Source of the DNA: Coprobacter fastidiosus
GTDB lineage: Bacteria; Bacteroidota; Bacteroidia; Bacteroidales; Coprobacteraceae
Direction of reading: 5' to 3'
NCBI RefSeq assembly: GCF_030296935.1
Contig: NZ_AP028032.1
Span: 372,001 to 436,000 of the forward strand
Length of the DNA stretch: 64,000 nucleotides
Shown: in pieces, positions 17,920-26,417 of the stretch
Layout: every line of letters starts with the position of its first letter
Numbering within the stretch: position 1 is the first letter of the stretch
Translations under genes and position numbers: made by a program
Notes under the pieces: model-generated
The model's database searches: none
What the model saw: only the letters and a program-made list of their open reading frames with translations
What the model was told of the DNA's origin: nothing

Positions 17920-18987
17920 TTATTTTAATATATTACGTTTGTTTAGGGCTTTATGATATTTTATCGCATTATTTTGGTGCTCTGCGTATGTTGTCGCAAA
18001 ATTGTGCCGTCCTGAAAAATCTTCCTTGGCGCACATATATATAAACGGATGGTGACGATAATTCAGAACTGCTTTTATTGCGGCTTTTGAAGGAATGCGT
18101 ATAGGACCGGGAGGTAATCCGGTATTTTTGTATGTGTTATATGGTGAGTTGACTGTTAGGTGTTCATGGAGAATACGCCGTATCGAAAAATCTCCTACTG
18201 CATATTTTACAGTGGGATCGGCTTGCAGAGGCATCCCTTTTTTTAAGCGGTTTAAATATAGTCCGGCTACCATATTCATTTCGTCCGGAACTTTAGTTTC
18301 TTCTTCTACGATTGAAGCTAAAGTCGATACTTCGATCGGGGAGATGCCGATTTGTGTTACAAGCATTCTACGGTCGTCAGTCCAGAACTTGTCATATTCT
18401 TGACGCATTTTTTCCATTAGTTTGCGAGGTGCAATGGTCCAGTAAACTTCATAGGAATCGGGAAGAAAAAGTGCCGGTATTGTATATGTGTCGAACCCCA
18501 TGTCTGTACAAAAAGCCGAATCGTTTAATAATTCGAGGACTTCCTGTTTATCCATTTTTAGTTGTTTATCGATAGTCTCGGCAAGATCATCTTTCGTACG
18601 AATATTGTTAAAAGTAAATCTTATCGGGGTTTGGCTTCCGGTAGAGAGTTTACGATAAATACGGATTGCGTTCATTTCCGGATCTATTCGGTATGCTCCG
18701 GGTTTATTCCATGGAGTATATCCGTTTAATTTAGAGAGTCGTCTTATTTTGTTGACATCACTTTTTTCTAAATATTTTTGAAGGTCTTCGGTAACACTAT
18801 CGAGAGAACTGTTTTCATCGATGTATATAAAAAATGAAGTATCTGTGACTTTATCTAATACATACCGTTTGAATATAACACCGATACTGATAAGAAATAT
18901 TGCAGCTACGGCTGTAATGATGTACAGAATATTTTTTTTAGATCCGCATGTTTTTTTTTTCTTCCGTCTTGATATCTTTGTTGCCAT
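17920..18987 (-). CDS. mltG: Endolytic murein transglycosylase MltG
   Basis: A 355-residue protein of the YceG family. A basic cytoplasmic start is followed by one membrane helix (about residues 20-42) and the periplasmic YceG domain. The catalytic Glu lies in the ASIVEEETKV block, and the C-terminal QADPTVKYAVG and NTYKNTGLPPGPI motifs are typical. MltG cuts nascent glycan strands and sets their length. A -7 box lies about 45 bases upstream on the minus strand. Confidence 0.93.
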   Translation of the reverse strand: MATKISRRKKKKTCGSKKNILYIITAVAAIFLISIGVIFKRYVLDKVTDTSFFIYIDENSSLDSVTEDLQKYLEKSDVNKIRRLSKLNGYTPWNKPGAYRIDPEMNAIRIYRKLSTGSQTPIRFTFNNIRTKDDLAETIDKQLKMDKQEVLELLNDSAFCTDMGFDTYTIPALFLPDSYEVYWTIAPRKLMEKMRQEYDKFWTDDRRMLVTQIGISPIEVSTLASIVEEETKVPDEMNMVAGLYLNRLKKGMPLQADPTVKYAVGDFSIRRILHEHLTVNSPYNTYKNTGLPPGPIRIPSKAAIKAVLNYRHHPFIYMCAKEDFSGRHNFATTYAEHQNNAIKYHKALNKRNILK

Positions 18988-19029
18988 ATTTATAAATTAA
19001 AAGGCATTTGTGAAATTCGAGAGCGTCGG

Positions 19030-19037
19030 CAAAGATA
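19030..19037 (-). promoter_or_regulatory. -7 promoter box for mltG
   Basis: TATCTTTG on the minus strand, 43 bases before the start codon. Confidence 0.5.
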
Positions 19038-19093
19038 AGTATTTAATAGAAATGTTGTTTTTACTGATTGTAAAATAATATTAGAGCTCGTTC

Positions 19094-19256
19094 TAAGAGA
19101 TTGTTAAATTCTGTACAAACGTTTTGGGGAAAACTGTTTTTGGGGATTTTATTGTTAAGATAAGAAGTGTAGCGGGTTGTGTTATGCATAGAGACGGAGA
19201 TACCTACCGAAGAAAAACTTAAAGAATTTTTATCGGAAAATTTAAACAGATTCTTA
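19094..19256. repeat. MITE-like element with diverged terminal inverted repeats
   Basis: A 163-bp block in the 361-base gap between mltG and the MBL gene begins TAAGAGATTGTTAAATT and ends AAATTTAAACAGATTCTTA. The ends match as inverted repeats at about 13 of 20 positions and resemble those of the 178-bp family, but the interior differs. No gene is present in the gap. Confidence 0.4.
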
Positions 19257-19318
19257 CTAACAGTGATTAAGGTATGAATAACCGTAATTTATGTACTTTT
19301 TAAATTCACAAATCAAAG

Positions 19319-19326
19319 TATTTTTG
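19319..19326 (+). promoter_or_regulatory. -7 promoter box for the MBL-fold gene
   Basis: TATTTTTG, 22 bases upstream of the start codon. Confidence 0.5.
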
Positions 19327-19348
19327 TTTCGAAAATGAATATAGATGT

Positions 19349-20437
19349 ATGAAAATCTTGAAAAAAAGTAAGATTGCTATGGTGATATTGGTAGTATTGG
19401 CGGTTATTATAGTATTGTTTGCTCTTGTTTGTTTGTTCCTTAATCAACCGAGCTTTGGAAGATTACCGCGAGGGGAACGATTGGTTAGGATTGAACGTTC
19501 TCCTAATTTTAAGGACGGAGAGTTTAAAAATGAATGTGTAACTCCGATGTTGACGAATGATGAAAATCGGATTAAGAGTTTTATAAATTTTCTTTTTAAG
19601 AAAGATCCGGGACTAAGACCGGATGCGGCATTGCAGGTCGTCAAATCAGATATTCGGCATATAAAGAGAGATTCGGATTTTTTGATTTGGTTTGGACATT
19701 CTTCCTATTTCATGCAGTTAGAAGGAAAACGAATACTTGTCGATCCGGTTTTCTATGTCGCGTCTCCTGTTTCGTTTATCAATAAACCTTTTAAAGGAAC
19801 TGATGTCTATTATCCTGAAGATATGCCGGATATCGATTATTTAATTATAACACATGATCATTGGGATCATTTAGACTATAAAACGATTGTTGAATTGAGG
19901 CCTCGCATTGGGAAAGTCATTTGTGCTTTAGGTGTCGGAGAACATTTTGAATATTGGAAATTTGATAAAAAGAAGATCGTAGAGCTCGATTGGAATGAGA
20001 ATGAATCTCTCGATCCCGGGTTGACAGTCCATTGTTTGCCTGCCCGCCATTTTTCGGGGCGGGGACTTACTCCGAATCGAACGTTATGGGCTTCATTTTT
20101 ATTGGAAACTCCTTCTCAAAAAATTTATATAGGAGGAGACGGTGGATATGATTCGCGTTTTGAAGTTATAGGTGAACGTTTCCCGGATATAGATCTTGCG
20201 ATTTTGGAAAATGGGCAATATAGTGATGATTGGAAATATATTCATTTAATGCCGCAATATATGTCTCGTGCGGCAAAAGATTTAAAAGCAAAGAAAATAT
20301 TGACTGTGCATCATTCTAAATATGCGTTATCGAAGCATCGTTGGGACGAGCCGTTACAAAATGCTCGAAATATGCAAGCAGATTCATTGGATGTTTTGAT
20401 ACCTCGTATCGGAGAAGTTGTGAATTGGCATGAGTGA
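19349..20437 (+). CDS. Membrane-anchored MBL-fold hydrolase (NAPE-PLD/UlaG-like)
   Basis: A 362-residue protein with an N-terminal membrane helix (about 10-31) and a metallo-beta-lactamase domain. The metal site H169-D-H171-W-D173-H174 is intact, preceded by WFGHSSYFMQLEGKRILVDP, which is typical of the group containing NAPE-phospholipase D and UlaG. Later ligands fit the HFSGRGL and GGDGGYD blocks. The substrate is not known; a phospholipid or phosphodiester role would be by analogy only. It is a single gene with its own promoter box and a strong terminator. Confidence 0.82.
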   Translation: MKILKKSKIAMVILVVLAVIIVLFALVCLFLNQPSFGRLPRGERLVRIERSPNFKDGEFKNECVTPMLTNDENRIKSFINFLFKKDPGLRPDAALQVVKSDIRHIKRDSDFLIWFGHSSYFMQLEGKRILVDPVFYVASPVSFINKPFKGTDVYYPEDMPDIDYLIITHDHWDHLDYKTIVELRPRIGKVICALGVGEHFEYWKFDKKKIVELDWNENESLDPGLTVHCLPARHFSGRGLTPNRTLWASFLLETPSQKIYIGGDGGYDSRFEVIGERFPDIDLAILENGQYSDDWKYIHLMPQYMSRAAKDLKAKKILTVHHSKYALSKHRWDEPLQNARNMQADSLDVLIPRIGEVVNWHE

Positions 20438-20507
20438 TTCGTTATTAATTGTCAAGATGATTTGATATGCTTGATTGAGTTTAAGTTTATGTTCTATAAG
20501 GTTATAG

Positions 20508-20547
20508 AAGTGATCTATTTTTCTGTTGATGGAAAAATAGATCACTT
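20508..20547 (+). terminator. Strong intrinsic terminator of the MBL-fold gene
   Basis: A perfect 16-bp stem (AAGTGATCTATTTTTC and its complement) with an 8-base loop, followed by eight T residues. Confidence 0.88.
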
Positions 20548-20682
20548 TTTTTTCTTTATAGGTCTTATTCATAGTATGTATATCTTATTTCTTTGCGATA
20601 AAATTAAAATATAAGAGAGTAATGGAGAATTTCTCTCTTAATATGTTTATTCTATCGTAATTTTTGTGTAAAAATGTAAATT

Positions 20683-21417
20683 ATGAATAAGACTATAGAT
20701 TACCAATTTACAATCGTAATACCTGTTTATAATGAAGAAGAAAATATTTATTTGTTAGAGGAAAAATTGAGTGATTTTTTGCCTCATTCAATGTGTTCGT
20801 CATGTGTATTATTTGTTAATGATGGCTCTACAGATAATAGTTTAGGACGAATAAAGGATGTTTGTGCGCGTCATAAAGATTTTTTTTATATTTCTTTAAG
20901 AAAAAACGGTGGGCTTAGTAATGCCATGAAAGCAGGTATCGATGTAACAGAATCTTCGTATATTGGATATATGGATGCTGATTTGCAGACTGTTCCTGAG
21001 GATTTTAATCTGCTATTATCATATATATCCGATTATGAACTTGTTATGGGAATCCGTACTAATAGAAAAGATTCGATTTTAAAAAAAATGCAGTCGAAAA
21101 TTGCTAATGGTTTTCGTCGCATGATTACTCATGATGGAGTAAAGGATACTGGATGCCCATTGAAAGTAATGCGTGCGGATTACGCTAAACGCATTCCGTT
21201 TTTTACTGGAATGCATCGTTTTTTACCGGCTTTGATTCTTTTGCAAAAAGGAAAAATAAAACAAATACCAGTACATCATTTTCCCCGTGTAGCGGGAAGT
21301 TCTAAATATCATTTATGGAATAGATTGATATCTCCTTTTATTGATTGTTTTGCATTTTATTGGATGAGGAAAAGATTTATTGATTATCATATTGTAGATT
21401 ATAATTTATATGAGTAA
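20683..21417 (+). CDS. Family 2 glycosyltransferase, polyprenyl-phosphate type
   Basis: A 244-residue GT-A protein related to dolichol-phosphate mannose synthase and ArnC. The N-terminal IVIPVYNEEENI, the NDGST loop (46-50) and the metal-binding D98-A-D100 followed by LQTVPED are clear. There is no pair of C-terminal membrane helices, so it probably acts at the inner membrane face as a DPM1-type soluble or peripheral enzyme that loads a sugar onto polyprenyl phosphate. It is the first gene of a tightly packed operon with a LAB_N protein, a GT39 transferase and a UDP-glucuronate epimerase. Confidence 0.85.
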   Translation: MNKTIDYQFTIVIPVYNEEENIYLLEEKLSDFLPHSMCSSCVLFVNDGSTDNSLGRIKDVCARHKDFFYISLRKNGGLSNAMKAGIDVTESSYIGYMDADLQTVPEDFNLLLSYISDYELVMGIRTNRKDSILKKMQSKIANGFRRMITHDGVKDTGCPLKVMRADYAKRIPFFTGMHRFLPALILLQKGKIKQIPVHHFPRVAGSSKYHLWNRLISPFIDCFAFYWMRKRFIDYHIVDYNLYE

Positions 21418-22051
21418 TCTATTTGTTTTATCTATAGGTTTTTTGGCACAGTTGTTTTTTTCCGCACGAATACTCGTTCAGTGGTTTCTTTCAGAAAAGG
21501 CGGGAAAAGTTTTGTCTCCATCTATCTTTTGGATATTCAGTTTAATGGGGGCTTATTTGTTATGTATTTATGGATGGTTACGAAATGATTTTGCAATAAT
21601 ATTAGGACAATTTATGTCTTATTATGTGTATTTGTGGAATTTAAAAGGAAAAGGAATATGGAAAAATATCGCACCGATATTGAAATGGGTTCTTGTGCTG
21701 ACTCCGTTTATTGCAGTCTGCTTTGTATTGTGTCATGCAAAAACATTTATTCAAGATTTCTTTCAAAATGATACTATTCCGTTAGCAATCATTATTCTGG
21801 GATCTATTGGACAGATATTGTTTACGTTGCGTTTTGTTTATCAATTATGCTATTCTTATAAAAAGGGTATGTCGGTTCTTCCAGGAGGTTTTTGGCTTAT
21901 TAGTTTATTCGGGTCTCTCCTTATTATTATATATGGTATTATGCGTTTGGATATTGTATTGATAATCGGGCAGACTTTTGGATCTATAGCTTATATGAGG
22001 AATCTATGGATAGGACATAATAATATGGTAATGAATGATGAAAAGTTATAG
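21410..22051 (+). CDS. Membrane protein with two LAB_N domains
   Basis: A 213-residue polytopic protein containing two copies of the lipid-A-disaccharide synthase N-terminal (LAB_N) domain. Repeat one includes FSARILVQWFLSEKAGKVLS and SLMGAYLLCIYGWLRND; repeat two includes FTLRFVYQLCYSYKKGMSVL and SLFGSLLIIIYGIMRLD. No glycosyltransferase domain is attached. It overlaps the GT2 gene by 8 bases and the GT39 gene by 17. Related small LAB_N proteins occur beside polyprenyl-phosphate glycosyltransferases; a carrier-flipping or accessory role is inference. Confidence 0.85.
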   Translation: MSNLFVLSIGFLAQLFFSARILVQWFLSEKAGKVLSPSIFWIFSLMGAYLLCIYGWLRNDFAIILGQFMSYYVYLWNLKGKGIWKNIAPILKWVLVLTPFIAVCFVLCHAKTFIQDFFQNDTIPLAIIILGSIGQILFTLRFVYQLCYSYKKGMSVLPGGFWLISLFGSLLIIIYGIMRLDIVLIIGQTFGSIAYMRNLWIGHNNMVMNDEKL

Positions 22052-23579
22052 AGTATTTATATTTGTATTTCTTGCTCTGCTTCCAGTATTATTCTTACGG
22101 GATTATACACCGGGGAATGAGTTGCGTTATCTTAGTATTGCTGATGAAGCTATAAAAAACGGATCATGGATAACGTTTTCTAATCATGGAGAACCTTATG
22201 CTGATAAACCGCCTCTTTATTTCTGGATTATTATGGCAGGCAAATGGCTGTTAGGAGAACATTGTATGTGGTTTTTATCTCTTTTCTCACTTATTCCGGC
22301 ATTTATTATAGTTTCTGTAATGAATCGTTGGGTTGCTGGTGAAGTAGATAAAAAATATCTTTTGACAGGAGAGCTTCTTATGTTGAGTTGTGGACTGTTT
22401 GTTGGCTTGTCGCTTATTTTACGTATGGATATGCTGATGTGCATGTTTATAGTTCTATCTCTATACACTTTTCATAAGATGATGTATAACGAAGGAAATA
22501 TGCGCTTTAATACATTGCTTTTTCCTGTATACATTTTTTTAACGGTTTTTACCAAAGGACCTATTGGAATACTAATACCTTTATTTTCAACTATAACTTT
22601 TTTGTGGTTGACAGGTCGTATCCGTTCTATCGGACGATATTGGGGATGGAAAACATGGGGAATTCTTTTTATAGGTTGCTTATTATGGTTTGGCGCAGTT
22701 TATTGGGAAGGAGGCAAAGAATATCTGAATAATTTATTATTTCATCAAACAATTGACCGTGCTGTCGATTCTTTCCATCATAAGGCACCGTTTTATTATT
22801 ATTTCGTTTCAATATGGTATTCTCTATTCCCTTGGTCTTTGTTGTTGGTTGGTGTTATTACAGTTGCCGTATGTAAAAAAATGATACATACTGAATTACA
22901 GAAATTTTTCTTTGTAGTAATAGTTGTGACATTCTTATTATTGTCCTTAATTAGTTCAAAAATAGAAGTCTATATGCTTCCTGCATTTCCTTTTATTGTT
23001 TATTTAACAATTATGTTTTTACCGAATTTTAGTTGGAATCGTTGGTTAGCATTATCTATATCTATCCCTTCTGTAATTTTTGCATGCTTTTTACCGGTAT
23101 TTATGGTATTGGTGCAACAAAACGGTAGCATTTATTATTTAAATACACAATTATTTTATATAGCTGCAAGTATCTTGACTTTATCTGGCCTTTATTCATT
23201 TTATATACTTTATAAGCAAAAACAAATTAATATATCTATTTGTGTTCTTTTTTGTGGATTGTTTTGTTCTGTTTTTGTTGGAGGTTGGGGACTATCTGAT
23301 ATTAATGCAGAAATTGGTTATAGAGAATTATGTGCTAAGAGTGTAGAAGTTGCTCAAAAATACAATTTAGAAAAATATTATGTTTGGGGACTTTATCGGC
23401 CTGAGAATATGGATGTATATCTGCATAAGAGTATACAGGTAGTGTCTCCGGATGAATTTGTTGATTCAGGAAAATATAAAGGTGTATTCATGTTGCCTGC
23501 CGATAAACTGGAAGAGTTTCCATCTTCTAAAATAAATGTATATAGAGTGGGGCATTATGCAGTTGTTGTTATGAAATAG
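22035..23579 (+). CDS. Family 39 glycosyltransferase (ArnT/PMT-like)
   Basis: A 514-residue integral membrane protein with about a dozen hydrophobic helices. The N-terminal loop RDYTPGNELRY contains Asp/Glu residues in the position of the catalytic acid of PMT and ArnT enzymes, and the ADKPPLYFW motif (56-64) is typical. Enzymes of this class take a sugar from a polyprenyl-phosphate donor and transfer it, outside the cytoplasm, to lipid A, LPS core or protein. Two in-frame ATGs adjoin; the first overlaps the LAB_N gene. The neighbouring epimerase suggests the sugar is a uronic acid or derivative. Confidence 0.87.
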   Translation: MMKSYRVFIFVFLALLPVLFLRDYTPGNELRYLSIADEAIKNGSWITFSNHGEPYADKPPLYFWIIMAGKWLLGEHCMWFLSLFSLIPAFIIVSVMNRWVAGEVDKKYLLTGELLMLSCGLFVGLSLILRMDMLMCMFIVLSLYTFHKMMYNEGNMRFNTLLFPVYIFLTVFTKGPIGILIPLFSTITFLWLTGRIRSIGRYWGWKTWGILFIGCLLWFGAVYWEGGKEYLNNLLFHQTIDRAVDSFHHKAPFYYYFVSIWYSLFPWSLLLVGVITVAVCKKMIHTELQKFFFVVIVVTFLLLSLISSKIEVYMLPAFPFIVYLTIMFLPNFSWNRWLALSISIPSVIFACFLPVFMVLVQQNGSIYYLNTQLFYIAASILTLSGLYSFYILYKQKQINISICVLFCGLFCSVFVGGWGLSDINAEIGYRELCAKSVEVAQKYNLEKYYVWGLYRPENMDVYLHKSIQVVSPDEFVDSGKYKGVFMLPADKLEEFPSSKINVYRVGHYAVVVMK

Positions 23580-23620
23580 TTCTTGGAGAGCAAATTTAGT
23601 TTTGATGCAATAAAAAGTGT

Positions 23621-24652
23621 ATGATGAAAGTATTAGTTACAGGTGCCGCTGGATTTATAGGATCAAGTATTGTGAAATCTTTGTTGAAACAAAACTATGA
23701 AGTTATAGGATTAGATTGTATCAACTCTTATTATGATACAACCTTAAAATATGCGAGAATTGCAGAAGTAGGAATTCTACAGAAAGACATAAAAGAAAAT
23801 AAAAAAATAGCAAGTACGGTGTATCCTGCTTATCAATTTATCAAACTTGACCTGACTGATCGAATAAATATGAAGCTCCTTTTCGATACAGAACGGTTTG
23901 ATATAGTCATAAATATGGCAGCCCAAGCGGGAGTACGTTATTCCTTGGAAAATCCTTATGCTTATGTAGAATCTAATATTTTGGGTTTTTTGAATATATT
24001 GGAGAATTGTCGTTATCACAAAATTAAACAGCTTATTTATGCAAGTTCCAGTAGCATTTATGGAGCGAATGCACATCTCCCTTTTGTGGAAAGTGATATG
24101 ACAGACATGCCGGTTAGTATTTATGCTGCAACAAAGAAAAGCGATGAGTTGATGGCATATTCATATAGTAAAGTATTTGGACTCCCTACTACCGGAGTGC
24201 GTTTTTTTACAGTTTACGGTCCTTGGGGACGCCCAGATATGGCACCTTTTTTATTTATGCAATCTATTTTAGAAGGGCGTCCGATTCAAGTCTTTAATTA
24301 CGGCAAGTTGAGTCGTGATTTTACCTATATTGATGATATAGTAGACGGTATTATGTGTTTGTTGAACAATCCTTCTGTGGAGGACGTTCCTTATCGTGTT
24401 TATAATATTGGGAATTCAAAACCTGTACAGTTATTGGATTTTATATCTATTATGGAAAATGTCACGGGACGAAAAGCCATAAAACAAATGGTAGAAATGC
24501 AGCCGGGTGATGTGTATTGTACTTATGCGGATATATCTCGTATGAAAAATGATTTTGGATATACGCCTTTAGTTTCTGTGGAGGAGGGAATCTCTCGTTT
24601 TTATAATTGGTATAAAGTTTTTTACGAGAAAAAGTTATGTAGGGTCGATTAA
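23621..24652 (+). CDS. UDP-glucuronate 4-epimerase-like SDR enzyme
   Basis: A 343-residue extended SDR with the Rossmann motif G8-A-A-G-F-I-G14 and the catalytic Y168-AAT-K172. The PWGRPDMAPFLF segment and the NYGKLSRDFTYIDDIV block match the CapI/LpsL branch, which interconverts UDP-glucuronate and UDP-galacturonate. A second ATG one codon later is equally possible. It closes the four-gene operon, 41 bases after the GT39 gene, and would supply the nucleotide sugar for the GT2 enzyme. Confidence 0.85.
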   Translation: MMKVLVTGAAGFIGSSIVKSLLKQNYEVIGLDCINSYYDTTLKYARIAEVGILQKDIKENKKIASTVYPAYQFIKLDLTDRINMKLLFDTERFDIVINMAAQAGVRYSLENPYAYVESNILGFLNILENCRYHKIKQLIYASSSSIYGANAHLPFVESDMTDMPVSIYAATKKSDELMAYSYSKVFGLPTTGVRFFTVYGPWGRPDMAPFLFMQSILEGRPIQVFNYGKLSRDFTYIDDIVDGIMCLLNNPSVEDVPYRVYNIGNSKPVQLLDFISIMENVTGRKAIKQMVEMQPGDVYCTYADISRMKNDFGYTPLVSVEEGISRFYNWYKVFYEKKLCRVD

Positions 24653-24697
24653 TAAAATTGATTGTGTTTTAGATGATGGGATTGCGACTATAATAAA

Positions 24698-24726
24698 TTG
24701 TTACAAAAAAGAATTGGAATATTTTG
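24698..24726 (+). promoter_or_regulatory. Candidate promoter for the MATE leader RNA
   Basis: A TTG (24698-24700) lies 18 bases before ATATTTTG (24719-24726), a one-base variant of TAnnTTTG. A transcript from it would begin near 24733, directly before the structured leader. Confidence 0.45.
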
Positions 24727-24739
24727 AATGTTTTAAAGA

Positions 24740-24860
24740 TTTGACCCATCTTCGCACTCGAAAATAGAACCAATGAGCGTTTTGTAATCCTCATCGGAGG
24801 CAAGTGAATGCCGGATAAGATGACTGGGTAAAACCAATCAACTTATCCGGTATTTTTTGT
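24740..24860 (+). ncRNA. Structured 5' leader, candidate riboswitch or attenuator for the MATE gene
   Basis: About 120 bases upstream of the efflux gene can fold into an enclosing stem ACCCA (24744-24748) with TGGGT (24825-24829), an inner CACT (24755-24758) with AGTG (24803-24806), and ATGAG (24773-24777) with CTCAT (24790-24794). An intrinsic terminator follows, and its stem encloses the 3' strand of the outer helix, so formation of the outer helix would oppose termination. This architecture suggests a ligand-induced ON switch. I do not recognise the class. Guanidine-IV (mepA-type) riboswitches control MATE genes in Firmicutes, but I cannot confirm a match. A tiny ORF (ATG AGC GTT TTG TAA) inside also permits a leader-peptide mechanism. 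Confidence 0.5.
24811..24857 (+). terminator. Intrinsic terminator within the MATE leader
   Basis: CCGGATAAG (24811-24819) and CTTATCCGG (24842-24850) form a perfect 9-bp stem followed by TATTTTTT. It lies before, not after, a coding region, which marks it as an attenuation device for the gene that starts 42 bases later. Confidence 0.8.
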
Positions 24861-24899
24861 TTAGGTGAAGGTAAACAACAATGTAAAAATTACTATATT

Positions 24900-26249
24900 A
24901 TGAAAAGAGATGCGATTGATTTGAAAACAGTAAATGTGTTTACTTTATTCAGAAGGTATTTCATCCCTACTTTATTAGGCATGTTGAGTATGTCTGCTGT
25001 GACGGCAATAGACGGTATATTTGTCGGACATGGTGTAGGCAGCGATGGCATTGCGGCTATTAATATTTTAATTCCGGTATTGATGTTCTTTACCGGAGTC
25101 GGATTGATGGTCGGTGCTGGTTGTTCGGTTGTCGCTTCTATACATTTATCTCGAGGCAAACAAAATACTGCACGTATTAATGTGACGCAAGCTTTATTTT
25201 TTGTTACCATTATTGCAGCGTTACTTTCGTTTTTAATGATGATATTTCCAGATGATACGGCTTATTTACTCGGTGCTTCGGAACATCTACGCCCTATGGT
25301 AACAGACTATTTGCTTTGGTTTGTACCATCGTGGATATTTCAAATTTGGATTGCTGTTTCTTTGTTTATTATCCGTCTTGACGGAGCACCGAAACTGGCG
25401 ATGTTTTGTAGTCTTGTAACAGCGGTAATTAATGTCGTACTTGACTGGATTTTTATCTTTCCTTTCGGTTGGGGAGTAATGGGTGCTGCTTTAGCAACAT
25501 CTATAAGTATTATTTCGGGTGGGATAATTGCTATTTTATATTTGTTGTTTTTTGCCCGTCGGTTACGCCTGTATCCTTTGAAGTGGAGTGTAAAGAGCTT
25601 TCGTTTATTTGTCAGGAACATTGGCTATCAATGTCGCATAGGTTCTTCGGCTTTATTAGGAGAAGCTACATTAGCGGTATTAATGTTTGTTGGCAATCAG
25701 GTGTTTATGCATTATTTGGGTGACGATGGTGTAGGAGCATTTGGTATTGCTTGTTACTATATTCCTTTTGTGTTTATGGTCGGAAATGCTGTTGCTCAGT
25801 CGGCACAGCCGATTATCAGTTATAACTTTGGCCTTGGATATAGAAAACGAGTGACGGAAGCCGTAAGAATAGCATTGTTAACGGCGGTTTTATGTGGCGT
25901 GGTAGTAACGGTCGTATTTGTGGCTTGTCCGGATTTTTTGGTAGGTCTTTTTATTGATAAAGATAATGTCGCAGCCCGTATAGCAATCGAAGGTTTTCCT
26001 TATTTTGCAATAGGATTTGTATGTTTTATTTTTAATTTAACAGCTGTCGGTTACTACCAGAGTGTCGAACGGGCGAGACCGGCAACGTGGTTCGCTTTAT
26101 TACGAGGTTTTATATTTCTCATCCCGAGTTTTCTTATAATGCCACACATGTTAGGTGTTGAAGGAATATGGTTGGCTTTACCTTTATCGGAAATTATGAC
26201 GACAATCGCTATAATAATGTTTTATTATTATCGCAAAATGAATGATTGA
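24900..26249 (+). CDS. MATE family efflux transporter
   Basis: A 449-residue membrane protein with about 12 helices in two homologous halves. The N-terminal block (PTLLGMLSMSAVTAIDGIFVG) and the matching second-half block (AQSAQPIISYNFGLG) are typical of the MepA-like branch. It should export cationic or metabolic small molecules using a proton or sodium gradient. It is preceded by a leader RNA with an internal terminator, so expression probably responds to a ligand or to translation status. Confidence 0.9.
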   Translation: MKRDAIDLKTVNVFTLFRRYFIPTLLGMLSMSAVTAIDGIFVGHGVGSDGIAAINILIPVLMFFTGVGLMVGAGCSVVASIHLSRGKQNTARINVTQALFFVTIIAALLSFLMMIFPDDTAYLLGASEHLRPMVTDYLLWFVPSWIFQIWIAVSLFIIRLDGAPKLAMFCSLVTAVINVVLDWIFIFPFGWGVMGAALATSISIISGGIIAILYLLFFARRLRLYPLKWSVKSFRLFVRNIGYQCRIGSSALLGEATLAVLMFVGNQVFMHYLGDDGVGAFGIACYYIPFVFMVGNAVAQSAQPIISYNFGLGYRKRVTEAVRIALLTAVLCGVVVTVVFVACPDFLVGLFIDKDNVAARIAIEGFPYFAIGFVCFIFNLTAVGYYQSVERARPATWFALLRGFIFLIPSFLIMPHMLGVEGIWLALPLSEIMTTIAIIMFYYYRKMND

Positions 26250-26382
26250 TTGAAGAGAACAGAGAGGTGAATTCTCAGAAGATTTTGAGTGAAGGTAAAA
26301 AATCGGTATATAAATTTTGTAAATCTGTAATTTTGGTTATATTCTCTGTAATTTGTTTACATTATTTTTGAGCTATCATATT

Positions 26383-26390
26383 TAAATTTG
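26383..26390 (+). promoter_or_regulatory. -7 promoter box for the redox operon
   Basis: TAAATTTG, 27 bases upstream of the chosen start of the carboxymuconolactone decarboxylase-like gene. Confidence 0.5.
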
Positions 26391-26417
26391 TACAGTTGAT
26401 TGATAATAAATTTATAC

